Shown here: piece by piece, positions 1-14,960 of the stretch | How the letters are laid out: each line of letters opens with the position of its first letter | Numbering within the stretch: the stretch's first letter is position 1 | From: Anoplopoma fimbria | Lineage: Eukaryota; Chordata; Actinopteri; Perciformes; Anoplopomatidae | Reading direction: 5' to 3' | Assembly (NCBI RefSeq): GCF_027596085.1 | Contig: NC_072458.1 | Location: 3,416,001 to 3,480,000 of the forward strand | Length of the DNA: 64,000 bases | The notes under the pieces: model-generated | Database searches by the model: none | What the model saw: the letters and a program-made list of their open reading frames with translations, nothing else | Told to the model about the DNA's origin: nothing | Translations under genes and position numbers: made by a program

Positions 1-754
1 TATATTATTGATATTGTTTTCTTTTACCAGCATCCAGGATTTAAAAGCTGAGCCACAGACTGATACATAACGTTAGATAATAGGGGACTGTGGAAAACAT
101 TAATGAAAACTTAAAAAAAAAGTTGTTTCCTTTAAAACCACGAGGTGGCAGCAAAGTGAAACAAACGACGAGAAGTGAAGCTGCTGTGTGGCCACTGACA
201 GCATCTCAAGTTTAACTCTGGGATGAAGATGACAAAACGAAGGCATTAGAAACATATAGAGGGAATGATGGGCTCAGGTTACTCAGCCCATTCAGTAATG
301 CATCATCCTTTTGATGTCACATCTATTTGTTACCTCAAACCATTATGATTACCATAAACTTGAGTATGCTACCAAAAAAGTCCCTATATGGATTATACAA
401 ATACTTTATATTCTTTACAGCAAGAGCTATAAAAACAAACTTTCATAAGTCAATTAAACTTAGTGTGTAGTACTAGCAACACACTACATTTCATTATGGG
501 AAGTTTAATGTTTTATGACACTAGGCTATGAGTTGATATATAGAGATGCACATTTTCAGAATAATGTTGAAACCTCACAACTCCTCTGCATGCTGGATGT
601 GAGCTCAGTATGCACATTTCTCATTATTTAAAACAAAAATCTGTCCTCCATCCCACCTGTTGAATGCCGGCTGCAGTTAGAATCCACAACAGGAGCCAAC
701 TCATCACTGGTGAGGAACTGCAAATGCATTGACTCCTGAAAATAAGTCCCGTTT
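1..754. other. Gene-free stretch, nothing recognised
   Basis: AT-rich sequence with no exon-like segment, no long repeat and no convincing promoter. It leads into the CpG-rich patch that begins near 755. Confidence 0.5.
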
Positions 755-910
755 TAAACGCACGACGCGCCGCTCTCCGCAGGTGATCTACATCCTCCTC
801 GTCCCGTCGCTGTCAGCTCTGAGAGGACGAGCCCCGCATACTTCTGACAGGGGGACGGTTTCTTCAGTCTCCCTCTGCTCCACTTTCACCCGATCCTCCT
901 CCTCTCCTCC
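755..910. promoter_or_regulatory. CpG-rich patch, candidate promoter or 5' UTR exon of an unknown gene
   Basis: About a dozen CpG dinucleotides fall between 757 and 890, far denser than the surrounding AT-rich DNA. On the minus strand a TTTAAAA box (about 751-758) sits beside the patch. On the plus strand 'ccgcag' followed by 'gtgatc' at about 776-787 resembles a splice donor. No protein homology is seen on either strand. The patch could be the promoter of a gene running left out of the window or a distant non-coding exon of a plus-strand gene. This is inference from composition only. Confidence 0.3.
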
Positions 911-941
911 TCCTCTCCTCCTCCTCCTCCTCCTCCTCCTA
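896..941. repeat. (TCC)n/(CTC)n microsatellite
   Basis: Interrupted trinucleotide repeat of tcc/ctc on the plus strand, next to the CpG-rich patch. On the minus strand it gives a run of arginine or glutamate codons, which explains the arginine-rich open frame there. Confidence 0.9.
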
Positions 942-3117
942 AAGGGTGTGTCTAGAAACCTAAAGCCACTCAGGTCAATAGGCATAGAGCCCCACGTGTT
1001 ACACACATGGCACATGCCAGCTACAATAAAAGAGTAACAAGTTGCTTTATTTTCCTGATTAAGCTAAATGATGGGTCATAAAATCCACAGACCTCATTCA
1101 GTGCAAAAACATTCAAACTTTTTAGTGCTTTATTCCATCTTCCCTCCACAGCAAGTCTTTAAATATGCAGAATATATGTACATGTGAATGTTTTTGAGAC
1201 AAACCAGATTCAATTCAATGAGTACACTGCACAGCTCACATTGTTACAGTGGGCTTGATTGTCTTGCACATGTTTTATACATTTGGATTAGATGCCCCCA
1301 TGCATGAAAAAAACTGTCAAATCTGAGCCAAAGATGCCACTTTTTCAACTTTGTGAACTTTATTGTATTTATTGCACTGAATTGCAATGTACATATTGAT
1401 GATTTTGAACTGTTTCACTCAAATCAAGCCCCAAAGTTTCACAGATGTTTCATTAGCATCTCATCTCATCTGAGCTCATCCATATGCATCTTAGAGCCAC
1501 TCAGATGTTGCCATAACATAAATTGTGTTCCCTGCACACAAATTATTTATACAAAGCGAATAAATATACACCTCAGGTGGCCTACTTCCTACCAACAGTA
1601 CCTATTTTAAGGCTGGGTCTGCGCCTGGTCTGCAGATGTTCAGTTTGAATCAATGATGTCATCCATCTCAAAGTCTGCTACTTTGCTTTCCTTTCTTTTT
1701 CCCAGAAATGTGAATGTTTCTCTTTGAGATGACGCAGATGATTGCCATAAGAATTCCACTTTGCCCTGCTGTTAAACCATATGGAAAATGTATTTTATTC
1801 CAGCAATGCTGAACCTCTCCTGTCAGTGGTCTGCTGATGCAAATATCACTGAAAATGATCTAAACTCTGTGAGAATTAAAGGCATTGTTGGCAACAAAGA
1901 GAGAGAGAGAGAGAGAGAGTGATAGATGATAAATGAGAACTCTGTCAAGGAGCAGGGTGCCCCGTGTCTGAACCCCTATTATTTACAGGCAGTCCTCTAA
2001 ATCCCTGTCAGGGAGCTGTCAGCCTCTGAGCTGATCTGAGTACAGCGCTTCTCTCTCTGCTCTGACCAAGACGACCTGATCCGACTTCACAGCACAATGT
2101 AACCACTCTCTCTGTCTCTGGTGCTCTCGTTCTCTCACGCTCAATTTCTCTCCAACTTTACCTTTCCGTCTCTGTCACTTTCTATTGCTCTCTATCTTTA
2201 AAATCTATCTTAAATAATTTGAATAATTTCACATTCATACAAACTAAGAACCCTCTGAGACCATATGTCGCAATCTGAAGACATCATCAGTTTTCAAATT
2301 TTATCCCATTCTGTGTTGTCTAAGGAATTCATTAACCCTATGTGATTTCCCTTTCCATAAACATAAAAAAAATGCTAAAATTGGTCAAATTTGTTATTCA
2401 CAAGTGCAATTAAAAACAAAACTAATTAAGACATACCGTGAAATACATAACTAACTAACACATCACTTTAAAGATCAGGGAGCTCATTTTGAGACAACCA
2501 GAAATATTGAAAAGGTGCAGTTCAGTCATTCATTAATGAAAATGTTCAAAATAAAAAGAATATGTGCATAATCCACTTTCTCAGTCTCTCTCTTCCCATC
2601 TTTTTTTTTTAATCCTATAACATCTCTATACTTATACACCATACTTATTCTTTTTCAAACTGGCTCACTAAAGGAAATTACCATTCTCCACTGAAACAAA
2701 ACAGAGACAGGAAAGAAAAGTTTCAAACCACAGGTGGTATCATTCACACCCATGTCAGCATCTGGCCTCAATCTTCTGGTCTGATATGATAGTTGTAGTT
2801 AGCGTTAACTGCGGGACTTCACATGGACCAATATGCATCATTAGGTGACGTCAATCAAAGCACTGCATGACAACATCTCTGTTATTCATGTTACTGTTGT
2901 GGTGCATTTGGCCAAAATATGTTATAATGAAAGCCAGGTTGGAGGCGTCTAATGCTTTGTTCTCACATGAAGTGGATATAGGGCTCAGTTTATCAGCTGC
3001 CTTGAATTCATAGTCTTTATGATTCAGTCGAAGTTTAGGGTGAGGGTTGTTTAAGGGAAAGGCTGAACAGGGAGTGAGAGCAGAAACAAATAGCTCATTT
3101 GTTTGAAAGCAATAGTT
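942..3117. other. Gene-free stretch
   Basis: AT-rich, with a short pure (GA)n run at 1899-1919 as its only clear structure. A CT-rich patch lies around 2045-2200. The short open frames show no splice-site framing and no recognisable protein. Confidence 0.5.
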
Positions 3118-3687
3118 GGACATTTTGGGAAAAACGTTGATTCACTGTTTTACCAAAAGTCAAATGAAAAGATTGATACCACTCTTGTCTGCCTGCAAAA
3201 TATGAAGTTAAAGCTAGCAGGCAATTAGCTTAGCATAGCATAAAAACTGGAAAGGGGAAATAGCTAGCCTGGCTCTGTTGAAAGGTCACAAAACTAACTA
3301 CAGTACTGTAATTAATATAGTATATTTTGTTTGTTTAATCTGTACCTATACTATTTCTGTCTTGTCATCACTGTGAGGTTGTCAGGCAGCCAGCAGCTTC
3401 CTCCCAAGAAAGAGTTCTAGCATATTGTTATTTTAACATTTTGGTTAATGTGTTAATGTGAAACACTGAGGGGTGCTGGTAGGCAGATTTTTAAACTTTA
3501 AGGATTTAGTTTGCATCAATCTGAGCCAGGCTAGCTGCCTTCACCAGGATCCAGTCTTTATGCTAAGCTAAGCTAACAGGCTGCTGGTTGTAGCTTGATA
3601 TTTAGTGTAGCCTACATGAGAGTGGTTGCCTACTGATCAACTTACTCTTGGCAAGAAATCAATTAACCGTATTATCCAAACTGTCAA
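3118..3687. mobile_element. Teleost fold-back (long inverted repeat) element, copy A
   Basis: The left part (from 'ggacattttgggaaa' at 3118, through 'ttagcttagcatagc' near 3226 and 'agctagcctggctctg' near 3262) reappears as its reverse complement on the right: 'gagccaggctagctg' near 3522, 'tatgctaagctaagctaac' near 3559, then 'cttggcaagaa' near 3648. The element is therefore two diverged arms around a centre at about 3330-3440 containing 'ggttgtcaggcagcc'. I recognise it from memory as a dispersed, non-coding, non-autonomous fold-back family common in percomorph fish. The arms differ by many substitutions, so the copy is old. The ends are approximate and no target-site duplication was secured. 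Confidence 0.75.
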
Positions 3688-5097
3688 ACCATAGAGTACT
3701 GCAGGAATGACATAACCTATATTTGTAGGCGAACCCCAGAAATTAGCATCACACTGGTTCCCTTGACAAAAAAACATTGATTTTGGAATATTGCAGAAAA
3801 TAAGTTAAATTTTAATACTTTTTTAATACGTTTTGTTCAGCAAGATAATCCACCCAAATGAACGGCACTTTCATGATTTTTGAAGCGTGAATGCAACAGG
3901 CAGCAGTTAAAAGCTCTGCATGAGAGCGAGTACACAAAACGAGTCTGAGAAGGCTGACTAGTCCACGTGATCATGTTTTGTAGTCTCATTTAGCCACTTG
4001 TTAGCCACTGCCTTTTTTCTGACTTCTAAAAGCTTCAAAATTCAAAATCGGGGAATTTACTGAAATATTTTATATTATAGAACAAAATGCAAATATCTTA
4101 ACCTTGTGTCATCCACAGACATGATTTAAGGCATTGAACCAATGCCAGACCCATTTACTCTAAGCCGGATGTGCAAAAATTCCTAACTAAGGACTAGGAC
4201 TCATTCCTGCAGCACTCTATTCCTTTCATCCTCTTTAGGCCTTTAAGATATCTCTGCATTTATTGGGTGGAGAGCTGGAAACACTGTCTGTCACTCCTTC
4301 ATTCTTATTAATGGGGAGCTAAAAGTCAACACTTGATTTGCATAAACTGTCGGGCTAGAAACATGCAATCCCTGTGCTCAAATGGAATTGAACCTGAGGT
4401 CAACAGCCATAATCATTGACACACTGTGTCACCCTATGATTCCATGTATGCTACACTCCTTGGATGCAACACATTCCTGTATGTGAGGCAGAATTAACCC
4501 CCCTGAGCTCTGTGCAGTATATCTGTGAGAGTTAAGGAGCCAGTAAAGCACTCCAGGTACAACAGTGTGATAGATGGCCTGATTACAGGAGCCGACCATC
4601 TATGACTGGAGTCAGAATCCCCTCATTAAAATCCCCTCAGCTCACAGAGGAGCCTTGAAGTCAAACCGTGTTTTGGAAATCTTTCCAGCTTCAAAGTCAA
4701 GTGTAGTCGGTAATCCTCCTTAGAATGGGAGAATGAATTTACAACACCTTGAGGCAACCAAAAACTGCTGAGGTGACACATAAAAAAAGTTCCTTCACTA
4801 GTGTGGGAAACTGTCAGATTTTCTTTTTCCTCTGCAGCTTGCAGCCTCAAATTAGACTCAAGTTAACTTCTTAAAACAGCAGAGTGAGTTTTCTCATCTT
4901 GAAATAAAAAAAATTAAGATTAGAACCATCAGTCTTGCAGCAATACTGTTTTTACAGTTAAAGGGAAGTTTGAAAGTTACCTAAGTGCAGTGCGATTAAA
5001 TTATTTGAATATTTCCTAAATTAGCAAGAATAACTCAAACTAAAATAACAGTAATATATTATTGTGATGAAGATATTTTAAGCAGGAATAATTTGTA
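3688..5097. other. Gene-free stretch
   Basis: AT-rich, no recognisable gene. The minus-strand open frame near 4626-4850 has no splice context and no family resemblance. Confidence 0.5.
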
Positions 5098-5310
5098 ATT
5101 TATGGGAAATACGCTTATTCACATTCTTGCTGACAGTTAGAGGAGAGTTGTCCGGATGGCCTTTCGTTTCCTCGAACAGAGCCAGGCTAGTTTCTTCACC
5201 AAAGTGTCCAGTCAGTATGTTCAGCTATATTTACAGTACAGACATGAGCAGTAAAACCTTCTCATCTAACCTTTCAGCAAGAAAGCGTAGATGCATGTTT
5301 CCCAAAATCT
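5098..5310. mobile_element. Fold-back element, copy B (internally deleted)
   Basis: It begins with 'tatgggaaatacgcttattc' and ends with 'cagcaagaaagcg' then 'tttcccaaaat' (about 5297-5308), the two inverted ends of the family seen at 3118-3687. Only about 35 bp of the left arm is kept. The right arm is nearly complete ('gagccaggctag' near 5179, 'acagtacagacatgag' near 5234). The centre has been lost. Confidence 0.7.
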
Positions 5311-5377
5311 CAAACTTGATTGAACTCTGTGAGCCATATGTAGGCCTACGTGCTTAAAGTTTTTTGAGTGGCTTGTT

Positions 5378-8860
<3,483 letters not shown>

Positions 8861-8903
8861 ATAAGATAAGATAAGATAAGATAAGATAAGATAAGATAAG
8901 ATA
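8861..8903 (-). repeat. (ATAAG)n tail of the LINE
   Basis: Eight to nine pentamer copies lie directly beyond the 3' UTR of the minus-strand LINE. CR1/L2-clade retrotransposons typically end in short tandem repeats rather than poly(A), and this tail fits that habit. Confidence 0.9.
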
Positions 8904-9925
8904 ATCCTTTATTAGTCCCGCAGCGGGGAAATTTACAGGATTACAGCATCATAGATATAGTGCAAACAAGGTACATAGTAAAAAAACAAACAAGTATTTT
9001 AAATAAGTAAATAAGAAAAATAACATCCACAATAACTAAAAAAAAATATTATATATACAGACAGAATAATTATAGTATTGCACAGTGTATTTGTATTGCA
9101 TTTTTGTGTTTTGTGGTCTACTGGGATGGCAGACAGAGCTGGTTGTGCAGCCTGACAGCAGCAGGAATGAAGGACCTGCGGTACCTCTCCTTCACACACC
9201 GGGGGTGAAGCAGCCGGTGGCTGAAGGAGCTGCACAGAGCTGCCAGGGTGTCCCGCATGGGGTGGGAGAGGTTGTCAATCAGGGATGATAGCTTGGCCAT
9301 CATCCTCCTGTCTCCCACCACCTCCACCGTATCCAGTGGACACCCCAGCACACTGCTGGCCTTCCTGACAAGTTTGTTGAGTCTCTTCCTGTCGGCTGTC
9401 GAGATGCTGCTGCCCCAGCAGACCACTCCATAAAAGATGGCTGATGCCACCACAGAGTCGAAGAAGGTCCTCAGGAGTGCTCCCTGCACTCCAAAAGACC
9501 TCAGTCTCCTCAGCAGATAGAGTCTGCTCTGACCCTTTTTATAAAGTGCATTTGTGTGATCAGTCCAGTCCAGTTTATTGTTCAAGTGAACACCCAGGTA
9601 CTTATAAGATTTCACAATCTCAATGTCCTTTCCCTGGATGTTCACTGGTTCCGGAGGAGAGTGTTTACCCCGGCGGAAGTCCACCACCAGCTCTTTGGTT
9701 TTACCAGAGTTGATCTGGAGGCGGTTCCGCTGGCACCATCCTATGAAGTCCTGGTTCAGTTCCCTGTGTTCCCTGTCATCACCGGCGGAAATGAGGCCGA
9801 CGATTGCAGAGTCATCAGAGAACTTTTGCAGGTGGCAGTTAGCAGAGTTGTGTGTAAAGTCCGAGGTGTTAATGGTGACTGACTCACACTCCCGTATCCG
9901 CACATACTGTGGACGATCATGCAGA
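8904..9925 (-). mobile_element. 5'-truncated L2/CR1-like LINE
   Basis: Minus-strand retrotransposon. The 3' end at low coordinate has the 'attagtcccgcagcggggaa' block (about 8911-8930) that I know from fish LINE/SINE 3' ends, followed by the pentamer tail. The 3' UTR spans about 8904-9117 and the reverse-transcriptase frame lies above it. The 5' side is lost near 9925, where similarity to a reverse transcriptase stops, as expected from incomplete target-primed reverse transcription. The copy is dead for lack of an endonuclease domain and the N-terminal half of the RT. Confidence 0.85.
9118..9925 (-). pseudogene. Partial reverse transcriptase of the L2/CR1-like LINE
   Basis: The minus-strand frame stays open for about 270 codons to a TAG at 9118. 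It carries 'KFSDDSAIVGL', where FSDD stands in place of the YADD/FADD catalytic box, then 'KTKELVVDF', 'YKYLGVHLNNKLDW', 'GQSRLYLLRRLRSF' and 'VVCWGSS', the palm/thumb landmarks of non-LTR reverse transcriptases, and the usual C-terminal 'RYRRSFIPAAVRLHN'. Upstream, 'RPQYVR' is followed within about ten residues by 'TSDFTHNS'. In related fish elements I recall a block with a GxPQG...VLSP motif between them, so about 20 residues seem deleted. The fingers domain and endonuclease are absent. Plus-strand open frames here are antisense shadows. Confidence 0.85.
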
Positions 9926-10787
9926 GAATAACATTTTTGCACTTCCACAAGGCCACTCCTCTCTTTAACTTAAAACGGTTCTTTCCGATACATTAAAGCT
10001 GCATTATGGGCCTCCAAACAAAATATTTCAAATTTTGGTCAAAAAGTTTTTATTACAGTTGCATTAAAAATGTTGTGAAGGACAACTGATTATTTTATTT
10101 TGAAATATTCAGACACCAACTACGAGGTAACTCAAAGGATAGTGCAAGCTCTTGCTGAAAAACGGCTACTTTGGTCACAAGAAACAATATCAGGAAAGCA
10201 GAAAGTGCTAATTTAAAGTTTGCTAACATTAACTAACATTAGACGCCATGCGCTACTGGTCATACCAGACCAGGTAAGGCTGTAGCAGCAAAACCCCTTG
10301 GATGTTAAAATGAACAAGGACAGGTTTTATCGCTCATGAAATCTACTTTCAATTTGTAAGAGGGGGACTTTGTTATTCATATTCCGATGGAATTCATTTT
10401 CACAGTTCCATTGTGGGTTGTTTCTCAGAAAGTAATAAAGCAAAGGACCTGCCTGGAAAGCCAGGAGGAGCTGAAAGGTTTCAAACACCAGCCAGTGCAA
10501 AAATAAGTTTCCTTTATTATGCAACAGTTGCTTGGATTTACTTTTCCTGAAGTAGATACATCATCATCAGATAGTCAGGGCCCAGCTCGTGAAATAATTT
10601 AGTGTCTTTGTGTCACATCTTTACTTGGAGTTTACCCTTTACTGAGATCAGGTAGTAAAATATGATTTGATGTAAAACCTTTATTTAGGTAAACTAACTG
10701 ATATAGATGCTTGTTTAAGAAAGGAGATGCACTTATGACTTCTGGTGACTAGTAGTTCTCTTGAATACCTATGTTGAATACACTTAT

Positions 10788-10841
10788 TGTAAATCGCTTT
10801 GGATAAAAGCGTCTGCTAAATGACTGTAATGTAATGTAATG
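10788..10841 (+). mobile_element. 3' tail of a fish SINE/LINE with (TGTAA)n end
   Basis: The stretch 'cgctttggataaaagcgtct' followed by 'gctaaatgact' and repeated 'gtaat' is a 3' end widely dispersed in teleosts, known to me from SINE/LINE pairs that share a tail. No SINE head (A and B boxes) is visible upstream, so only the tail or a heavily 5'-truncated copy remains. An oppositely oriented copy lies at 20345-20395. Confidence 0.75.
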
Positions 10842-13800
10842 TTACATAACATTGTTGATTTCATGTGAATTCAGCTAACCCGATTTTACATGAAATTATC
10901 TGCTCAGGACTGCAAATTATTACATTCCACAAGTTATACGTAATGTCACTCATTAACGTTCCATGTTTCCAGAGCGCAAACACATGTTTACACCAAAGCC
11001 GACAACAGCATTAAAGTCTTTATCAGATCAGGCCCCGTGGCTTTTTTTGGATCTTAAAAACAGCAGTGTGCCTACATGTTTGTAGGGGGGGTGGATGTAC
11101 TTTCACAGGTGCACAGTGAAAACATGCACCATGAAAATAGCTTGCTGGCATATAATGACTAGGTAATAGATGATGACACAGCGATAGATGGTAAACTCCC
11201 ATCTGGATCGCTGAAGAGACCGCCTGCTTCCACTGAGGCAGACTCTTATTATGGGCTTGGCAGGGCTGGCTGGCAAGGTAACCGATAGTTACCCTGCCCT
11301 GTATGTGAAGGCTGGCATTATCCTTGATGTGTGTGCGTGTAAGCGTGCATGTGGAGGTGGAGGGCGGGGCTTCCAGAATACACAGGTGGCCCACATGAAA
11401 TCACTGATAACAGAGTTTGAACGATGCTCTGACTTTAGGAACACTTTCCCCCTTTGCAGAGCACACCTTTGGAGATTTTACTGCAGAGAGACTTGTTAGT
11501 TTAATGGAAAAAGTAGTGCAAGTCTACGCCTCCTCCACTAATGGATGCATGATGTCAAATCTGTCCTGGAATAACCTAAGGTAACCTTACTGACTTTGAG
11601 AATTAAAAGGGCTCTCAAGAGATTTGACACATCAAAGTCAGTTTACTCGTCATGGGGAGTACTACTCAGCCAGTGAAAACAGTTGTACAATGTCTCTAGT
11701 GGCTCTGGGGGGAGATTTCTTTTGAGAAAATAACTCTGACAAAGTCATCAGGTAAAGAGAGTCTAAAATAATATGCTATTGGGTTGCTTTATGGGAAATT
11801 TAGGATCTGCTGTGTTTTTGGAGCTGGAGCGCATAATCAAGGCTGAATGATATCTTGGCATCTACTGTATCAATGTTGTCCATTCATCTTAAAATGTGTT
11901 ACTTGCAACACAACTAAATCTCTAGAGAAGCCATTTAAGCCCTCTTTCAGGAATTGCATATTGTAAATGCATGTTTCCCATGTATTTACACAAATAACTG
12001 TGTTTGCTGTCTCTTCTTAATGTTGTAATACATTAAAGTTGTAATAATATTATTCCTGGTTGATTTTGCAGCAGCCATAGTTACCGTGGAAGCAGAAAGT
12101 GCAGGTTAATTACTCAAGCAACCACTCCATGAGCAAACATTGTGTCAAAAAATACAACAGAGGAGAAGCTGGTGTATCTGTTTACAGTGCAGCCAAACAA
12201 ATTCATATTGTTACTAGCATTATTATCTATAGCTCTAACTGTGGGGACAAATACATTGGGTTTCCTACGACTGCTTCACAATAAAAGCCACACCGTTTAT
12301 AGCCAGTTGAATGCTTTTAATGTGAAGCAACAACTGTTGGGTTTTGCAAACTCTGATATGGCTTTGTTAGAATGAAAAAAATTAAAAACAGTTACACTGG
12401 ATTACATTGTGCATCGCTTCAGGTGAATCCCTCATGCATGTAAAGCCAATTTAAATCCAGTGGAGAAATGACAATCTCCGCCACAAACAATGAAATCCTC
12501 TATATAAAGAGTTAATTAATGAGAAGGAATAGTGGCTTCACATGTTAGTTATTTTGCCATGATGGTCCAGTCACAGTTCTCCTAAGTACCTCCACTTATT
12601 TAAGTGCCATGACATGACCCTGTCCTGAATCATTTTAATGGCGGTCGTGGTTCACAGTAATGTCAGTGATGTAATTCTTCTGAGTAATATTTTCCTATAC
12701 AAAGCTGAAAAAAAGCCTTTAAGTCAGTTCTCATTATTGCAGCAGACTGGAATGAATGTTTCAGGTCTGGAAAGGTTTTCATGTCTAATAGTTGTTTTTT
12801 GTTGATTGAAGGACTTTACTTTTGCTTTCCTGCCAGAAGAGACCAAACACAGGACACATTTACAGCCCTGTGCTCTCTCCCCTCACAAACTCTGCTATAA
12901 TGATGCTGTGGTTTGCAAGTGCAGGCTCAGATTTCTTAATGCAATTTCATCCAATTATGTTACCATTAAAATCACCAAAATGATTCTGCTGAAGTGGGCT
13001 TGTGGATAAGATGCTATGTTATTATAGTTATTTAAAATCTCTAAATAAGCAAACAGAAATAACACTGCTGCCAAAATTCATCTGAAGATTATTCTCGAGA
13101 AATATTTCTGAAAGCTTTGAGTAATGCATTAATGGATGTGAGAAGCAGGGATGGCTGATTACTAGTGCAGATGGTTTGGTGGATAAGATGCTCCAGATGC
13201 CTGAATGACCCACATGCAGTGACCACATTACATTAATGATTATAGGCTAACTGGTGGGGATTTTGGGTTCTAGATGTATGTAATTTTGGCTCTAAGTCTG
13301 TGGCTAAAAAAGCAGCAGATACATATATACGTTCACTTATAGCAACACACGCCCCGTTCCTGTCAATCCTGTGGTGTGGACACCAGTAGGGTCAGTCTAG
13401 CTACTGTATTTAGATACTGCTTATTACAGTGAGAGAACACAACAACCGCATAAGGACTAACTACCGGTGGGCCAGAATGTGGAATGTCTATTGTTTTTAG
13501 GAAAAGAGGAACCGTGGAAAGGTTCATTATAACAACACTCATCTCTCTTGCTTCTACTCCCTGTCACAGAGCTTTAAAGGCATATGAACACTTCTTGATT
13601 TAGACTTCTAGAAAAACTAAATTATGAGGGGAATTCCTTATAGTCAGTAATTTTGTAATTTTAGACATGAGGGCGTGGGAATCACATCTCCTTGAAATGT
13701 TCAAACACATCCAGTCTCCCACACAGCAACCAATGGCAACTGTGGCCAACATCAGCCACAGGCGTAGAGCATCTGTCTTTACAAGAGGCAGAGAAAGACG

Positions 13801-14868
13801 GTGTTGCCCAAAAAAAATGCTTACAAATCATCATCTTCAGAGTTGGAGTTTAGACTTCCCCCAACATGTGTTACAAAAGGGCACTGGGACATCAATCATG
13901 CTGACCTCTTTCACAATTATCCACGTGAGGAGAGTCTCTGACAGGTTTACTGCCAGTGTAACACCTGCTCAGCCGTTTTTATGAACATTTCATGAGCAAA
14001 AACATTTGCTCCAAGTTTATTTAGGTATTCACTCAAGGAGACATGGAGCTATAAAAAAAGATAACATTTGAGTTCAAGGTGTTATCTGTGATGGTAATGG
14101 TGTGTGGCAGCGTAATGCCCACTTATGATTTAATCTCTTCCTGTTTTTTAGCTGTGAAGCCTATAAAACATTATTCATGACATTTGCCAAATAAACACCT
14201 GTCTAATCCAATTATGAACAAAGCTTATTAATACAGGTTATTTTAAATGGGAGGGAGTCTCGAACAATTACCTTGACTAAATGGGTAATACTTCTCTCAT
14301 CCAAATTTCACAAAGGATCCATTGAGCTGAAGGTCAGCGTGAACGGCCTCACTGGTTTAGTTTCACCTGTGTTATGTCTGCTAGTGACTCTTTTAAAGAA
14401 ACACATGGCCCTGGCTCTGTCAGTGAGCCAAATAAGCCTTGAAGAAAAAGCTGTTTATTCAAGGAGGAAAATATTCCAGAGTGAAGTAATAGCCTTGTAT
14501 GCCTAAATACTTCATATTTAAAAACCTATTAATCTTTTTCTACACTATGGCTTTTGCATTTTTCATATTTGCACCTCTTCCAAATTCTTTCCCTTTGAAA
14601 TCCTTGTTATTGTTTTGAATTAACCAGGAAATGTAACTTGTAACATCTACTCAAGAACTGTACTACAACTTTAGTACTTTAGTACATTTTATTAAAGTAC
14701 AGGATCTCAATACATAATACACTTACTTCTTCTTCCACTGTCATTTAGATATATTGATCCTGAACTTTGCTGCACCTCCCCACCTCCTCACTTTGTGATA
14801 TGGTGCATTGGTAATACATCACTTGCAAAGGAAATATACAGTAAATAAAATAAAAAGTTGAGTGACAC

Positions 14869-14960
14869 GTTTTTTTAAAATTTGTTTTGTAATGCGGCTG
14901 AACCAACAGTTTTTTATGTTTTTTTAAAATTTGTTTTGTAATGCGGCTGAACCAACAGTT
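14869..14960 (+). repeat. Exact 43-bp direct duplication
   Basis: The segments 14869-14911 and 14918-14960 are identical ('gttttttt', 'aaaatttgttttgtaatgcg' and 'gctgaaccaacagtt'), offset by 49 bp with a 6-bp spacer. This is a local tandem duplication and must be recent, because no substitutions separate the copies. Confidence 0.9.

Noticed and set aside
9085..9931. Several plus-strand open frames
   Set aside because: They are antisense to the LINE reverse transcriptase and reflect its low stop density.
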